From Erythrobacter sp. (GTDB lineage: Bacteria; Pseudomonadota; Alphaproteobacteria; Sphingomonadales; Sphingomonadaceae), in the NCBI GenBank assembly GCA_023653115.1, contig JAMNXO010000003.1, positions 62,001 through 126,000 of the forward strand: a stretch of DNA of 64,000 nt, read 5' to 3'. Positions within the stretch are counted from its first letter, which is position 1; every line of letters starts with the position of its first letter. Positions 1 through 9,125 of the stretch are shown piece by piece. The notes beneath the pieces were generated by a model. The model was not told the DNA's origin. It saw nothing but the letters and a program-made list of their open reading frames with translations, and did not search any database. A program made the translations under genes and the position numbers.

Positions 1-23
1 TCAGGAATTGGCGGCTGAGCGCT

Positions 24-99
24 TGGCAGGGGTGTGCGGACTCGAACCGCAGGCCCTCGGTTTTGGAGACCGATGCTCTACCAACTGAGCTACACCCCT
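24..99 (-). tRNA. tRNA-Trp (CCA anticodon)
   Basis: Reverse complement AGGGGTGTAGCTCAGTTGGTAGAGCATCGGTCTCCAAAACCGAGGGCCTGCGGTTCGAGTCCGCACACCCCTGCCA folds as a cloverleaf; anticodon CCA; encoded CCA end. Confidence 0.96.
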
Positions 100-180
100 G
101 CAGCGCGTTGGAGCGGTGCCTTTATCGAAGGCGCCGGGGATAGGCAATCCCCTCTGCCGCCTGTATTGTGCAGCGCAACC

Positions 181-1005
181 ATGCACGCCCCGCACCACCC
201 TCCGATTCCGGTCGAGACGCTGTTGCTCGCCTATCGCAGCGGGATTTTCCCGATGGCGGACCGGCGCGAGGACAGCGAGGTGTTCTGGGTCGAACCGCGC
301 GAGCGGGCGATTCTGCCGCTGGGTGGCCTGCATATCTCCAAATCCTTGCGCAAGGTGCTGCGCGCGGACCGCTTCACCGTAACGCTCGATCGCGCGTTCG
401 AGCCCGTGATCCGCGCCTGCGCCGAGCCGCGCGAGGATCATCCCGAAACCTGGATTTCCGAACGCATCGTGCAAAGCTACATCGCGCTGCACCGCGCTGG
501 CCACGCGCACTCGGTCGAATGCTGGGAGGAGGTCGCGGGCGGCGAGCGGGTGCTGATCGGCGGGCTCTACGGCGTCTCGTTTGACCGGGTGTTCTGCGGC
601 GAGAGTATGTTCAGCCGCGCGCCCAATGCCAGCAAGGTCGCGCTGGCGTGGCTGGTGGCGTTGCTCAAGCGCGCGGGCTTTGCGCTGCTCGACTGCCAGT
701 TCATGACCGAGCATCTGCGTTCGATGGGTGCGGTGGAGCTGCCGCAGCGCGACTACCGGCGGCTGGTCGATCAAGCCCATGGCCGCCCGCGCACCAGCCT
801 TGGCACGGCATGGCGGGCGTTTAATGATGGCGCGGATTACGCCTCGGGCGTGGCGGCAGGGGCCGGAGCGGGCGCAGGGGCTGGCGCGGCAGAAGGTGTG
901 GCCGAGGGTGCCGGAGCCGGCGAACCGGAGGGTTTGGGCGCAGGATTGGCCGAATCCGCCTCGCCCGGCCAGCGCATCGCGCAATTCTTGACCCAGACAT
1001 CATAG
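181..1005 (+). CDS. aat: Leucyl/phenylalanyl-tRNA--protein transferase, with a Gly/Ala-rich C-terminal extension
   Basis: Motifs AYRSGIFPM, WVEPRERAILPL, GGLYGVSFDRVFCGESMFSR, LLDCQFMTEHLRSMGA; ATG at 181 preferred over the ORF start at 34. Confidence 0.93.
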   Translation: MHAPHHPPIPVETLLLAYRSGIFPMADRREDSEVFWVEPRERAILPLGGLHISKSLRKVLRADRFTVTLDRAFEPVIRACAEPREDHPETWISERIVQSYIALHRAGHAHSVECWEEVAGGERVLIGGLYGVSFDRVFCGESMFSRAPNASKVALAWLVALLKRAGFALLDCQFMTEHLRSMGAVELPQRDYRRLVDQAHGRPRTSLGTAWRAFNDGADYASGVAAGAGAGAGAGAAEGVAEGAGAGEPEGLGAGLAESASPGQRIAQFLTQTS

Positions 1006-1448
1006 ACCGGGTGCTCGACCACATTGAGGCTGGGCGATTCGCGGAACAGCCAGCCGGAGAACACGCGGCGGTGCTGATCGGCCCCGCGCTCGCGGATATC
1101 GACCTGCACGAAGGCGCCGGTTTCCTGCGGCAGTTCCCACGGCGCGGTGCGCTCGCAGGCGGACAGACGAATAATCACCGGGCCGATCGCGCGCGCCTCG
1201 CCCGGCTTCAGGGTGATGTCTTGCGAGACATTGTTCCGCTTGTTGAGCAGGCCGATCGTGGCCACCCGCTGCGCCATCGGGGTCGCGCCATTGGCGCTGG
1301 CGGCATCCGGCCCGGGCGCGGTGGCTGCCGTCGCCGCAGGCGCGGGACTATCGAGCGGAACGCCCGCCGTTTCGGGCTCGCCAGCGCTGTCGCAGGCAGC
1401 AAGGCCCGAGGCGCACAGCAGCAGCGCGGCAAGGCGGGAAAGCCGCAT
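837..1448 (-). CDS. DUF2155-type exported protein (lipobox-like N-terminus, Pro/Ala-rich tail)
   Basis: LLLCASGLAAC leader; core KRNNVSQDITLKPGEARAIGPVIIRLSACERTAPWELPQETGAFVQVDIRE...RRVFSGWLFRESPSLNVVEHPVYDVWVKNC. Confidence 0.8.
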   Translation of the reverse strand: MRLSRLAALLLCASGLAACDSAGEPETAGVPLDSPAPAATAATAPGPDAASANGATPMAQRVATIGLLNKRNNVSQDITLKPGEARAIGPVIIRLSACERTAPWELPQETGAFVQVDIRERGADQHRRVFSGWLFRESPSLNVVEHPVYDVWVKNCAMRWPGEADSANPAPKPSGSPAPAPSATPSAAPAPAPAPAPAATPEA

Positions 1449-1456
1449 CGTGCAGG

Positions 1457-1885
1457 TCAGCCTTCGGGGCTTCCCGGCGTCCAGGCCTCGTAATCGCCCA
1501 CCGCGCGGGCGCGCTTGCCGCCGCGCTCCAACGCGCCTTGCGGGAAATAGGCCTGCGCCGTGCCGGTGGCGTTGGGGGTGTAATCCACTTCCCAGATCTT
1601 GGCCGGAGGCAGATGGCTTTCGGGCACATCATCATAGGTGCCGTGCAGCCAGCCGTGCCATTCGGACGGCACGCGGCTGGCATCATTGGGGCCGTTATAG
1701 ATCACCCAGCGCTTTTCACGCTGCGTATAGGAGCCGGTGTTCGGCCCGCCGGTGCCCTTGGCGCGGTAATACTGGTTGCCCGCACCATCGGTGCCGACAT
1801 GCTCGGCGCCCACACGGCCGGCCCAGAGGTGGGTGCCGATGGTCGCACCGTCCCACCAGGTGAAGATCTTTGCGAGGATTCCCAT
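1457..1885 (-). CDS. NADH:ubiquinone oxidoreductase NDUFA12-like subunit
   Basis: FTWWDGATIGTHLWAGRVGAEHVGTDGAGNQYYRAK..RRWVIYNGPNDASRVPSEWHGWLHGTYDD type sequence. Confidence 0.88.
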   Translation of the reverse strand: MGILAKIFTWWDGATIGTHLWAGRVGAEHVGTDGAGNQYYRAKGTGGPNTGSYTQREKRWVIYNGPNDASRVPSEWHGWLHGTYDDVPESHLPPAKIWEVDYTPNATGTAQAYFPQGALERGGKRARAVGDYEAWTPGSPEG

Positions 1886-1953
1886 GGGCGCTGCGCCTAG
1901 CGGATTAGAGCCAGCGCGCCAAGGGGTGAGGTTGTGTTTGAGCGCGTGGATTC

Positions 1954-2046
1954 TTGTTTGCGCGTCCGCCTCCGCGGACGCGTCCTCGGTGCGTTTCCGT
2001 CGCTACGCGCCGGAGCACCTGCGGGCGGCCAGTCGGCCTTGCGGCC
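1954..2046 (-). repeat. Structured intergenic repeat family 1, copy A (inverted relative to copy B)
   Basis: Reverse complement CCGCAAGGCCGACTGGCCGCCCGCAG...GAGGACGCGTCCGCGGAGGCGGACGCGCAAACAA; hairpin CGCGTCCGC-GGAG-GCGGACGCG; shares boxes with copies at 2108, 27121, 45104. Confidence 0.8.
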
Positions 2047-2107
2047 CATCCTGCGGCGTGCCGGGTCAGATCGCAAGCGTGATTGTAGCGATGCACCGGG
2101 CGCGCCA

Positions 2108-2199
2108 GCGACCGCAAGGGCGAATGCCCGCCCGCAGCGATGCGGCCTTCAGGCCGCGTGAGCGAGGATTTCGCATCGCGGAGGCGATGCGGAACAAAA
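2108..2199 (+). repeat. Structured intergenic repeat family 1, copy B
   Basis: GCGACCGCAAGGGCGAATGCCCGCCCGCAGCGATGCGGCCTTCAGGCCGCGTGAGCGAGGATTTCGCATCGCGGAGGCGATGCGGAACAAAA. Confidence 0.85.
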
Positions 2200-2222
2200 A
2201 CGCCGCGGAGGCGGGTGCGCAA

Positions 2223-2735
2223 TCAAGGCAATTCATATGTCACTAGATCACCCGCCACGATCCCCAGCTCCTTGGCCCGGCCTGCGCGCAGTTCGAGCAC
2301 CCCGCTCGCCGGGCCCTTCGAAGTCACCGAATCCAGCGAATAGGGAACCGTGTTGGCCTCGACATTGGCGATCCGCCCGTCCGGGCCGATGAAGATGATG
2401 TCGAGCGAGAGGGGCGTGTTCTTCATCCAGAAGCTGCGCGGTTCGGGCACGGCGGAAGGGAAGATCATCCCCTCGTTATCGCCCAGCTCGGTGCGGAACA
2501 TCAGTCCGCGCGCCTGCGCTTCGGGACTGGCGGCGAGTTCGACCTTGAAGGGCAGCTTCTTTGTGCCGCGCATCACCACCAGATCGATCACTTCGAGCCC
2601 GGAGACCGGATGGCGCGCGCTCGCAGCCGCCTGCGCGGCCGGAGCCTGCGCGCGCGCTGTCGCGCCTTCGCCGGGCGAGCACGCCGCCAGCATTGCAACG
2701 CCTGCCATGCCGGCCACCAGCCAGTTTTTCACCAC
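2223..2735 (-). CDS. DUF192 domain lipoprotein/exported protein
   Basis: LAACSPG lipobox; ARGLMFRTELGDNEGMIFPSAVPEPRSFWMKNTPLSLDIIFIGPDGRIANVEANTVPYS is typical DUF192. Confidence 0.9.
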   Translation of the reverse strand: MVKNWLVAGMAGVAMLAACSPGEGATARAQAPAAQAAASARHPVSGLEVIDLVVMRGTKKLPFKVELAASPEAQARGLMFRTELGDNEGMIFPSAVPEPRSFWMKNTPLSLDIIFIGPDGRIANVEANTVPYSLDSVTSKGPASGVLELRAGRAKELGIVAGDLVTYELP

Positions 2736-3394
2736 GATCCGTCCGTTCCTTCTTCATCTGCGGCCTCGTCCAGCCATTCCTCGATGGCCGCTTCGTTGGG
2801 GGCGGCGAGGATGAAGCGGACGTGTTCGTAATCGTGGCCTGCGCGCAGCATTGCTGCAACGGCTTTTTCGTGGGCCTTGCGCCGCGCCAGAGGATCGGCG
2901 CTGTCCTCGCGCCCGTTGCCGAACAGGCCAAGCCGCCGTTTCTGCGCCAGCAGCACAGCGGCGCGGCGGCGCGACCGTTCGCCGGGCGCGGTATCGGCGC
3001 GGATGCCCTCGTTCACGCCGGCTGCCCACAGCGCCTGCTCGACCCGCCGCGCGCCGTAGCCGCGCGCACCCAGATCGCGCGCCCGCATCCGGGCGTAGGT
3101 GGCATCATCAACATAGCCCAGTTCCACCAGCCGGGCGACCAGCGCGGGAATGTCGATAGCTTCTGTGCGGCCATCCGCATCCTCGGCCACCCCGCGCTCG
3201 CGCATCTTGCGCGCCAGATAGGCTTCGAGCCGCGCGCCGGTGCTGGCAAATCGGGCCGCATAGGACAGCGCCAGATCGCGCAAGGCAGCCTCGCTCAGCG
3301 GCGGTTTCACCCGCTTTTCGCCCCGCTTGTAACGGGGTTCCTTGCGGCCGCTTTCACTACCGGAGGATGACGAATTCGCTGGACCTGAAACCAT
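2729..3394 (-). CDS. recX: RecX family regulatory protein
   Basis: ALRDLALSYAARFASTGARLEAYLARKMRERG...LVELGYVDDATYARMRARDLGARGYGARRVEQAL; start of next gene overlaps its end. Confidence 0.82.
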   Translation of the reverse strand: MVSGPANSSSSGSESGRKEPRYKRGEKRVKPPLSEAALRDLALSYAARFASTGARLEAYLARKMRERGVAEDADGRTEAIDIPALVARLVELGYVDDATYARMRARDLGARGYGARRVEQALWAAGVNEGIRADTAPGERSRRRAAVLLAQKRRLGLFGNGREDSADPLARRKAHEKAVAAMLRAGHDYEHVRFILAAPNEAAIEEWLDEAADEEGTDGSW

Positions 3395-3535
3395 TTCGCC
3401 TTATTCGTGCCACTTTCCTTATCAATGCGGAAAGCTGGACTGAGCCGGATTATGCCCGGTGCAACGGGGTTTTGCCAGTGCGCGCCAGATGACGTTCGTC
3501 AAGCGCGCCGCAACTTACGGGTATCGCTAGATAAT

Positions 3536-5269
3536 ATGACCGACGCCGTTTTGACGCCGACGCCGAATGATTGCAACCTGCCACGAGTCCGTGCGCAGTT
3601 TGCCACATTCAACGACGCGATCGACTACGCTGCGCAGAGCCGCAAGGGGCTTAATTTTCACGATATGCGCGGCGAGCTCGCGCGGGTGTATCCCTACTCG
3701 GAAATGCGTGAAGACGCGCTGGTGATGGCCCGCCGGCTGATCGCGGCCGGGATCGGCAAGGAAGACCGGGTTGCGTTGATCGCGGAAACCGGCGCCGATT
3801 TCGCCGCCTTGTTCTGTGCCTGCGTCTATGTCGGCGCCTGGCCGGTGCCGCTGCCGCTGCCGACCACCTTTGGCGGCAAGGACAATTTCATCGACCAGCT
3901 GGCGATCCAGCTGATGAGCTCGGACCCCAAGATCCTGCTCTATCCCGAAGAAATCACCGAGATGGCCGCAGCCGCAGCGGCGCGGCAGGGCTGCGATGCG
4001 GAAAGCTGGCAGGATTTCAGCCAGCGCCCCGCCCCCGATTGCGCGCTGCCCGAGGCCTCGCCCGACGATATCTGCTATCTGCAATATTCCTCCGGCTCGA
4101 CCCGCTTCCCCACCGGGGTGGCGGTGACGCACCGCGCGCTGCTGCATAACCTTTACGGCCATTCGACCACCATGAACCTCGGCGAGAATGATCGCTGTGT
4201 CAGCTGGCTGCCGTGGTATCACGATATGGGGCTGGTCGGCTGCCTGCTCTCGCTGATCGCCAATCAGGTTTCGGGCGATTATCTCAAGCCCGATGCCTTT
4301 GCGCGCCGCCCGCTGGCGTGGCTCGACATGATCAGCCGCAATCCGGGCAACACGCTCTCCTATTCGCCGACCTTCGGCTATGACATCTGCGCGCGCCGCA
4401 TTTCGAGCCAGAGCAATGTCGCCGAGCGGTTCGATCTGTCGCGCTGGCGCATCGCTGGCAATGGCGCGGACATGATCCGCCCCGACGTGATGCAGAACTT
4501 CGTCAACGCCTTTGCCGAAGCGGGCTTCAAGGCTTCCAGCTTCACCCCGTCCTATGGCCTCGCTGAAGCGGTGCTGGCGGTTACGGTGATGCCGCCGGGC
4601 GAAGGTATCCGGGTGGAACTGGTCGAGGAAGAGCGCCTGTCGGGCGCGCCGCGTGATCTGTCGCGCCCCGCCCGCTACCGCGCGATCGTCAATTGCGGCA
4701 AGGCGCTGCCCGATATGGAGGTTGCGATCCTCGGCGAGGACGGCAAGCCCCGCGCCGATCACAAGATCGGCAAGGTTTGGTGCCGCGGGCCGAGCGTGAT
4801 GCACTCCTACTTCCGCAACCCGGAAGCGACCGCCGACTGTCTCGTGGACGGCTGGCTCGACACCGGCGACATGGGCTACACCGCCAAGGGCTATCTGTTC
4901 ATCGTCGGCCGGGCGAAGGACATGATCATCATCAACGGCAAGAACCACTGGCCGCAGGATATCGAATGGGCGGTGGAACAGCTGCCCGGCTTCAACCACG
5001 GCGATATCGCCGCCTTCGCGATCGAGATGGAGAACGGCGAGGAAGCGCCCGCGGTGCTGGTCCATTGCAAGGTCTCCGACCCTGACGAGCGGGTGAAGCT
5101 GCGCGACCAGATTGCCGACAAGGTGCGCTCGGTCACCGGCATGAGCTGCATCGTCGAACTCGTCCCCCCGCGCACCCTGCCGCGCACAAGCTCGGGCAAA
5201 CTGAGCCGCGCCAAGGCGAAGAAGCTGTATCTGGCGGGCGAGATCGTGCCGATCCAGTTGGCGGCTTAG
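3536..5269 (+). CDS. Fatty acyl-AMP ligase / AMP-dependent synthetase family
   Basis: YLQYSSGSTRFPTGVAVTHRALLHN, SWLPWYHDMGLVG, SYGLAEAVLAVT, DTGDMGYTAKGYLFIVGRAKDMIIINGKNHWPQDIE. Confidence 0.92.
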   Translation: MTDAVLTPTPNDCNLPRVRAQFATFNDAIDYAAQSRKGLNFHDMRGELARVYPYSEMREDALVMARRLIAAGIGKEDRVALIAETGADFAALFCACVYVGAWPVPLPLPTTFGGKDNFIDQLAIQLMSSDPKILLYPEEITEMAAAAAARQGCDAESWQDFSQRPAPDCALPEASPDDICYLQYSSGSTRFPTGVAVTHRALLHNLYGHSTTMNLGENDRCVSWLPWYHDMGLVGCLLSLIANQVSGDYLKPDAFARRPLAWLDMISRNPGNTLSYSPTFGYDICARRISSQSNVAERFDLSRWRIAGNGADMIRPDVMQNFVNAFAEAGFKASSFTPSYGLAEAVLAVTVMPPGEGIRVELVEEERLSGAPRDLSRPARYRAIVNCGKALPDMEVAILGEDGKPRADHKIGKVWCRGPSVMHSYFRNPEATADCLVDGWLDTGDMGYTAKGYLFIVGRAKDMIIINGKNHWPQDIEWAVEQLPGFNHGDIAAFAIEMENGEEAPAVLVHCKVSDPDERVKLRDQIADKVRSVTGMSCIVELVPPRTLPRTSSGKLSRAKAKKLYLAGEIVPIQLAA

Positions 5270-5419
5270 GCCCGCGCAGTCGCGGCGCACGTCCTGACCA
5301 CCATTAGCCCACGTGCGTCCGCTTCAGGGTAGCCAGCCCGGATCGCTGATGGCGGGAATTGGGTGGAGAGCCGAATGGCGGCTTTCACAGGGCGAGCGTC
5401 GGAGAACGTCTCTTTGGCC

Positions 5420-5983
5420 TTATTGTGCCGCCACCGGTCGCTTGAAGTAATGAAATGGCGGCCAGCTCGACACATAGGTCCAACCAGCATTTCTCATTTC
5501 TGCCCGCATCTCGTCGGCTATCCAAACTCCTCCGATCCGCCGCTTGTATTCCCACTGCTGGTCGGTCTTGCGAAAGATGAGTTTGAGCAAACCGGCATCA
5601 ATCAACTCATGACCGCTCTCGCCTTCTTGCCCGAGAATGCGCATCTCGTTGAAGGCGTGCGCTCCGAGCCTAACCACCTTTTCGCCTTCAGCTTGAGTAG
5701 TGTCACCGTCGTCCATTTCGAGCTTGAAGCGCTGCTGTGCCGCTTGTTTCGATATACCAAGCGCATCTCCGATGTCTGCCCAGCTTAGCCCTGATCGCCG
5801 GGCGGCATCGACCCAGCGCTGTAAATCAAGCCGTCCTTCATCGGCCACCAAGTGCGCTGCCGTGATAGCGTCTCTGAATTCGTCGGCGTTCTCCCCTGTG
5901 AAGGGCGGTTGGCGGTTGTTTGCCCACTCAACCATTACCGCTGCCGTGCTTTTTCTGATGGCTTGTTGCTCTGCGAGATTCAC
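5420..5983 (-). CDS. Small helix-turn-helix protein of unknown function (putative regulator)
   Basis: RRSGLSWADIGDALGISKQAAQQRF reads as HTH; GGAGG Shine-Dalgarno precedes GTG at 5983 (the TTG start at 5998 in the ORF track is less likely). Confidence 0.7.
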   Translation of the reverse strand: MNLAEQQAIRKSTAAVMVEWANNRQPPFTGENADEFRDAITAAHLVADEGRLDLQRWVDAARRSGLSWADIGDALGISKQAAQQRFKLEMDDGDTTQAEGEKVVRLGAHAFNEMRILGQEGESGHELIDAGLLKLIFRKTDQQWEYKRRIGGVWIADEMRAEMRNAGWTYVSSWPPFHYFKRPVAAQ

Positions 5984-5992
5984 GCCGACCTC

Positions 5993-6058
5993 CGTCAATG
6001 AGTTCCTGACGACTCGTCAATATGAAATTGACGATAATCCGTCAATAGGTTGTTGACG
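5993..6058. promoter_or_regulatory. Three tandem 19-bp palindromes CGTCAAT-N5-ATTGACG (putative operators)
   Basis: CGTCAATGAGTTCCTGACG (5993-6011), CGTCAATATGAAATTGACG (6015-6033), CGTCAATAGGTTGTTGACG (6040-6058). Confidence 0.75.
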
Positions 6059-6161
6059 AAAGTGCCAGGAGCAAATGCAGGTGCGCTGCGATGGAGCGTC
6101 GGAAACGGGGTCGCTAGCCGAATCGCACCCTTTGGCTGTCGCGACCCCAAAGCAGAAGCGG

Positions 6162-7679
6162 CTATTCACCCTGCTCCGCCCAGCCGGCGCGCAGCGGGCC
6201 GGAGCCGGGGCGGACGCTGACGCGGACTCCCTCTTCGCGCAGCAGCACCGCGGCGGCTTCGGCTTCGTCGGCGGGGCCGCTCAGCACCACGCCGCGATCC
6301 AGCCGCGCGGCGGCCCAGCCGATGACCGCCACTGTCTGCGTTCCGGCTGCATCGGGCGCGCCATCGGCGAAGGGGATGGCGGCGGGCAAGGCAGCAGCTG
6401 GCGGGATCAGTTCGATGGTCCAGTCCGGCTCGCTCGCCGCGATCCGCGCTTCGAGCGCGCGGTAGGTTGCCATGCTCGCGCCCTCCAGCCGCTTGGCCCG
6501 CACCAGCGCGCGGCGGCGGGCGAGGTCGATCAGCACCTCGTCCTCGGCCACACCTGCCGCCAGCGCCAGCCGCAGCGCCAGCGCCTCGGCGCGGCGTGAT
6601 GTGCCCTGCTCCTCGCGCGCCGAGGCCGCGGAGAGCTGGGCGCGTTCGGCTGCGGTGGCGCTGGTGCCGACCTCGTATTGCACCAGATCGAGCGCCACCG
6701 GCTCGCCCAGCCGCTCGGCCAGCGCGCGTTCGGCCGCGGTCGTGGCATCGGGTTGCAGCCCCGGGGTGAACACCACCGCGCTCACCGCCACCGGCACGGC
6801 GGCAAAATCGATTGTCAGCTCGTCAATCTGCGAGCCATTGTCGAACACGTCGCGCAGCTCGCTGCGCACGATCCGCTGGGCATTGGTCTCCCACGCGATC
6901 CGCTGCAGCGAAAAGCCGAGCGGAATGGCGAGCGCGACAAACACCAGCGCGACAAAGACATTCTGCGCGGTCGATTGCCCCTTAGTCAGATTGGCGCGGA
7001 AACCGTAAAGCTTCGCCATCGCAAAGGCGGTGAGCGCAATGGTGATGAAGTTGGTGACGAACAGCAGCAGCGCGCCCGAAAACACCGTCCAGTTCCAGGT
7101 GGCGAGGCAAAAGCCGACCACAGCCAGCGGCGGCATCAGCGCGGTGGCGATGGCGACCCCGACAATCGTGCCCTCGCGCCCGCGGATCACCGCATAGGCG
7201 CCGGCCAGCGCGGAAAACAGCGCCACGAACAGATCGAACAGATTGGGCCGGGTGCGCGCCGCGATCTCGGAGGTGATGGTCTGGATCGGCGAGAGGAACA
7301 CGAGGACCGCGCACAGCAGCACCGCCATCACACTGCCCAGCAGCAGCGTGCGGCCCGATTGCTTGAGCCACGCCCAGTCGCCGATCGCCAGCGCGAAGCC
7401 CAACCCCATGATCGGGCCCATCAGCGGCGACAGCAGCATCGCCCCGATCACCACCGCCGGCGAGGACAGCAGCAGACCGAGGATCGCGATTGCCGCTGCC
7501 ATTGCGGTCATGAACAAAAAGCGTTCGGACATGGCGCTATCCTCGCGCCGCGCCTCGATCACCTCGGCCTGATCGACCTGCCCGATGACGTGGACCCTCC
7601 ACCATTCGCGCAGATCGGCCAGCACGCCGCCGAGCGAGGCGGTGCCAGAGGGGGCCGGGGCGTTCGGGGTTTCGTTCAT
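6162..7679 (-). CDS. DUF389 (TIGR00341-like) multi-TM membrane protein
   Basis: SERFLFMTAMAAAIAILGLLLSSPAVVIGAMLLSPLMGPIMGLGFALAIGD ... EGTIVGVAIATALMPPLAVVGFCLATW. Confidence 0.88.
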   Translation of the reverse strand: MNETPNAPAPSGTASLGGVLADLREWWRVHVIGQVDQAEVIEARREDSAMSERFLFMTAMAAAIAILGLLLSSPAVVIGAMLLSPLMGPIMGLGFALAIGDWAWLKQSGRTLLLGSVMAVLLCAVLVFLSPIQTITSEIAARTRPNLFDLFVALFSALAGAYAVIRGREGTIVGVAIATALMPPLAVVGFCLATWNWTVFSGALLLFVTNFITIALTAFAMAKLYGFRANLTKGQSTAQNVFVALVFVALAIPLGFSLQRIAWETNAQRIVRSELRDVFDNGSQIDELTIDFAAVPVAVSAVVFTPGLQPDATTAAERALAERLGEPVALDLVQYEVGTSATAAERAQLSAASAREEQGTSRRAEALALRLALAAGVAEDEVLIDLARRRALVRAKRLEGASMATYRALEARIAASEPDWTIELIPPAAALPAAIPFADGAPDAAGTQTVAVIGWAAARLDRGVVLSGPADEAEAAAVLLREEGVRVSVRPGSGPLRAGWAEQGE

Positions 7680-7900
7680 CGTGCAGCCTTCCGGAAAAAT
7701 CACAGGGTCGTTCCGATGGATAGCCTTGCGCGCGCAGGCTTGCCAAGCGATCCTCGCCCCGATGCGCGACACAATGGACGCGCAGGGGCATTCCGGCGTA
7801 GTCTGCACGGAAACTTGAACAACGTGTTTTAGATCACTAATACAGTCGGGATGGCCCTGATGCTGCGGCGCGGGGGACTTGAGGGAGCACGAGAGCTGGC

Positions 7901-9112
7901 ATGAGCACCGAGACGCAAACCGTTACCGCCACGGAATTCACCCTCACACCGCCCGATCCGGTGCCCACTGTCACGCCCGAGCAGGCTGCAGGGCTGGTGC
8001 CGGTCACCACCGAGCAGAAGTCGAAGCTCGACACCAAGGTCGATGCCTTTGTGAATGATCTGGTGACGGCCGATGCCAATTCGCCCCAGTTCGGCGAGAA
8101 GGTCGATCAGATCACCCGCATGGGCCAGGAACAGATCCGCGCGGCGGCCGCCATGTCGAACCGCTTCCTCGATCGCCCGGTGCGCGCGATGGATGCCGAT
8201 GGCAGCGTCGGCAAGGATCTGGCTGAATTGCGCCGCACGGTCGAAGACCTCGATCCCGGCCGCAAGGGCAAGCTGTCCGCCCCGCGCAAGATCTTGGGCA
8301 TCATCCCCTTTGGCAACAAGCTGAAGAACTACTTCGACAGCTACACCAGCGCGCAGGGACATATCTCATCGATCCTGCAGCGGCTCGAAAGCGGCAAAAA
8401 GGAACTCCACCTCGATAATGCCGCGATCGATACCGAGCGCCAGAAGCTGTGGGCGGCGATGGGCGAACTGGAGCAGATGATCCACATCGCCAAGACGCTC
8501 GACGAACGGCTCGAAGCCAAGGCGCTCGAACTCGACAGCTCCGATCCGGCCAAGGCCAAGGCGCTGCGCGAATCGGCGCTGTTCTATGTCCGCCAGCGCA
8601 CGCAGGATCTGCTCACCCAGATGGCGGTGAGCGTGCAGGGCTATCTCGCGCTGGACCTTGTGAAGAAGAACAACGTCGAACTGGTCAAGGGCGTGGACCG
8701 CGCTTCGACGACCACCGTCGGCGCGCTGCGCACCGCGGTGACCGTGGCGCAGGCGATGACCAACCAGCGCCTTGTGCTCGGCCAGATCACCGCGCTCAAC
8801 AAGACCACCAGCGACATCATCGATTCGACCAGCACGCTCCTTCGGGAACAGACCGCGCAGATCCACGAACAGGCCGCCGCCAGCACGATCCCGCTGGAGA
8901 CGCTGCAACGCGCTTTCCAGAACATCTATGACACGATGGACGAGGTCGACGCCTTCAAGGTGCGCGCGCTCGATTCGATGAAGCAGACCGTCAACGTGCT
9001 GACCAGCGAGGTCGAAAAGTCGAAGGGCTATATCGCCCGGGCTGAAGGCCAGGCGCAGGCGCAGGCCAAGGTCGCCTCGTCCGAACCGTCGCTGCTCTCG
9101 CTGGATAAGTGA
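7901..9112 (+). CDS. Toxic anion resistance protein, TelA/KlaA family
   Basis: KILGIIPFGNKLKNYFDSYTSAQGHISSILQRLESGKKELHLDNAAIDTER and VKKNNVELVKGVDRASTTTVGALRTAVTVAQAMTNQRLVL. Confidence 0.93.
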   Translation: MSTETQTVTATEFTLTPPDPVPTVTPEQAAGLVPVTTEQKSKLDTKVDAFVNDLVTADANSPQFGEKVDQITRMGQEQIRAAAAMSNRFLDRPVRAMDADGSVGKDLAELRRTVEDLDPGRKGKLSAPRKILGIIPFGNKLKNYFDSYTSAQGHISSILQRLESGKKELHLDNAAIDTERQKLWAAMGELEQMIHIAKTLDERLEAKALELDSSDPAKAKALRESALFYVRQRTQDLLTQMAVSVQGYLALDLVKKNNVELVKGVDRASTTTVGALRTAVTVAQAMTNQRLVLGQITALNKTTSDIIDSTSTLLREQTAQIHEQAAASTIPLETLQRAFQNIYDTMDEVDAFKVRALDSMKQTVNVLTSEVEKSKGYIARAEGQAQAQAKVASSEPSLLSLDK

Positions 9113-9125
9113 TGGGGGATCGCTG

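Noticed and set aside
1-984. 327-aa ORF containing RGVAQLVEHRSPKPRACGSSPHTP
   Set aside because: This is the well-known false translation through a tRNA gene; the rest is antisense to aat.
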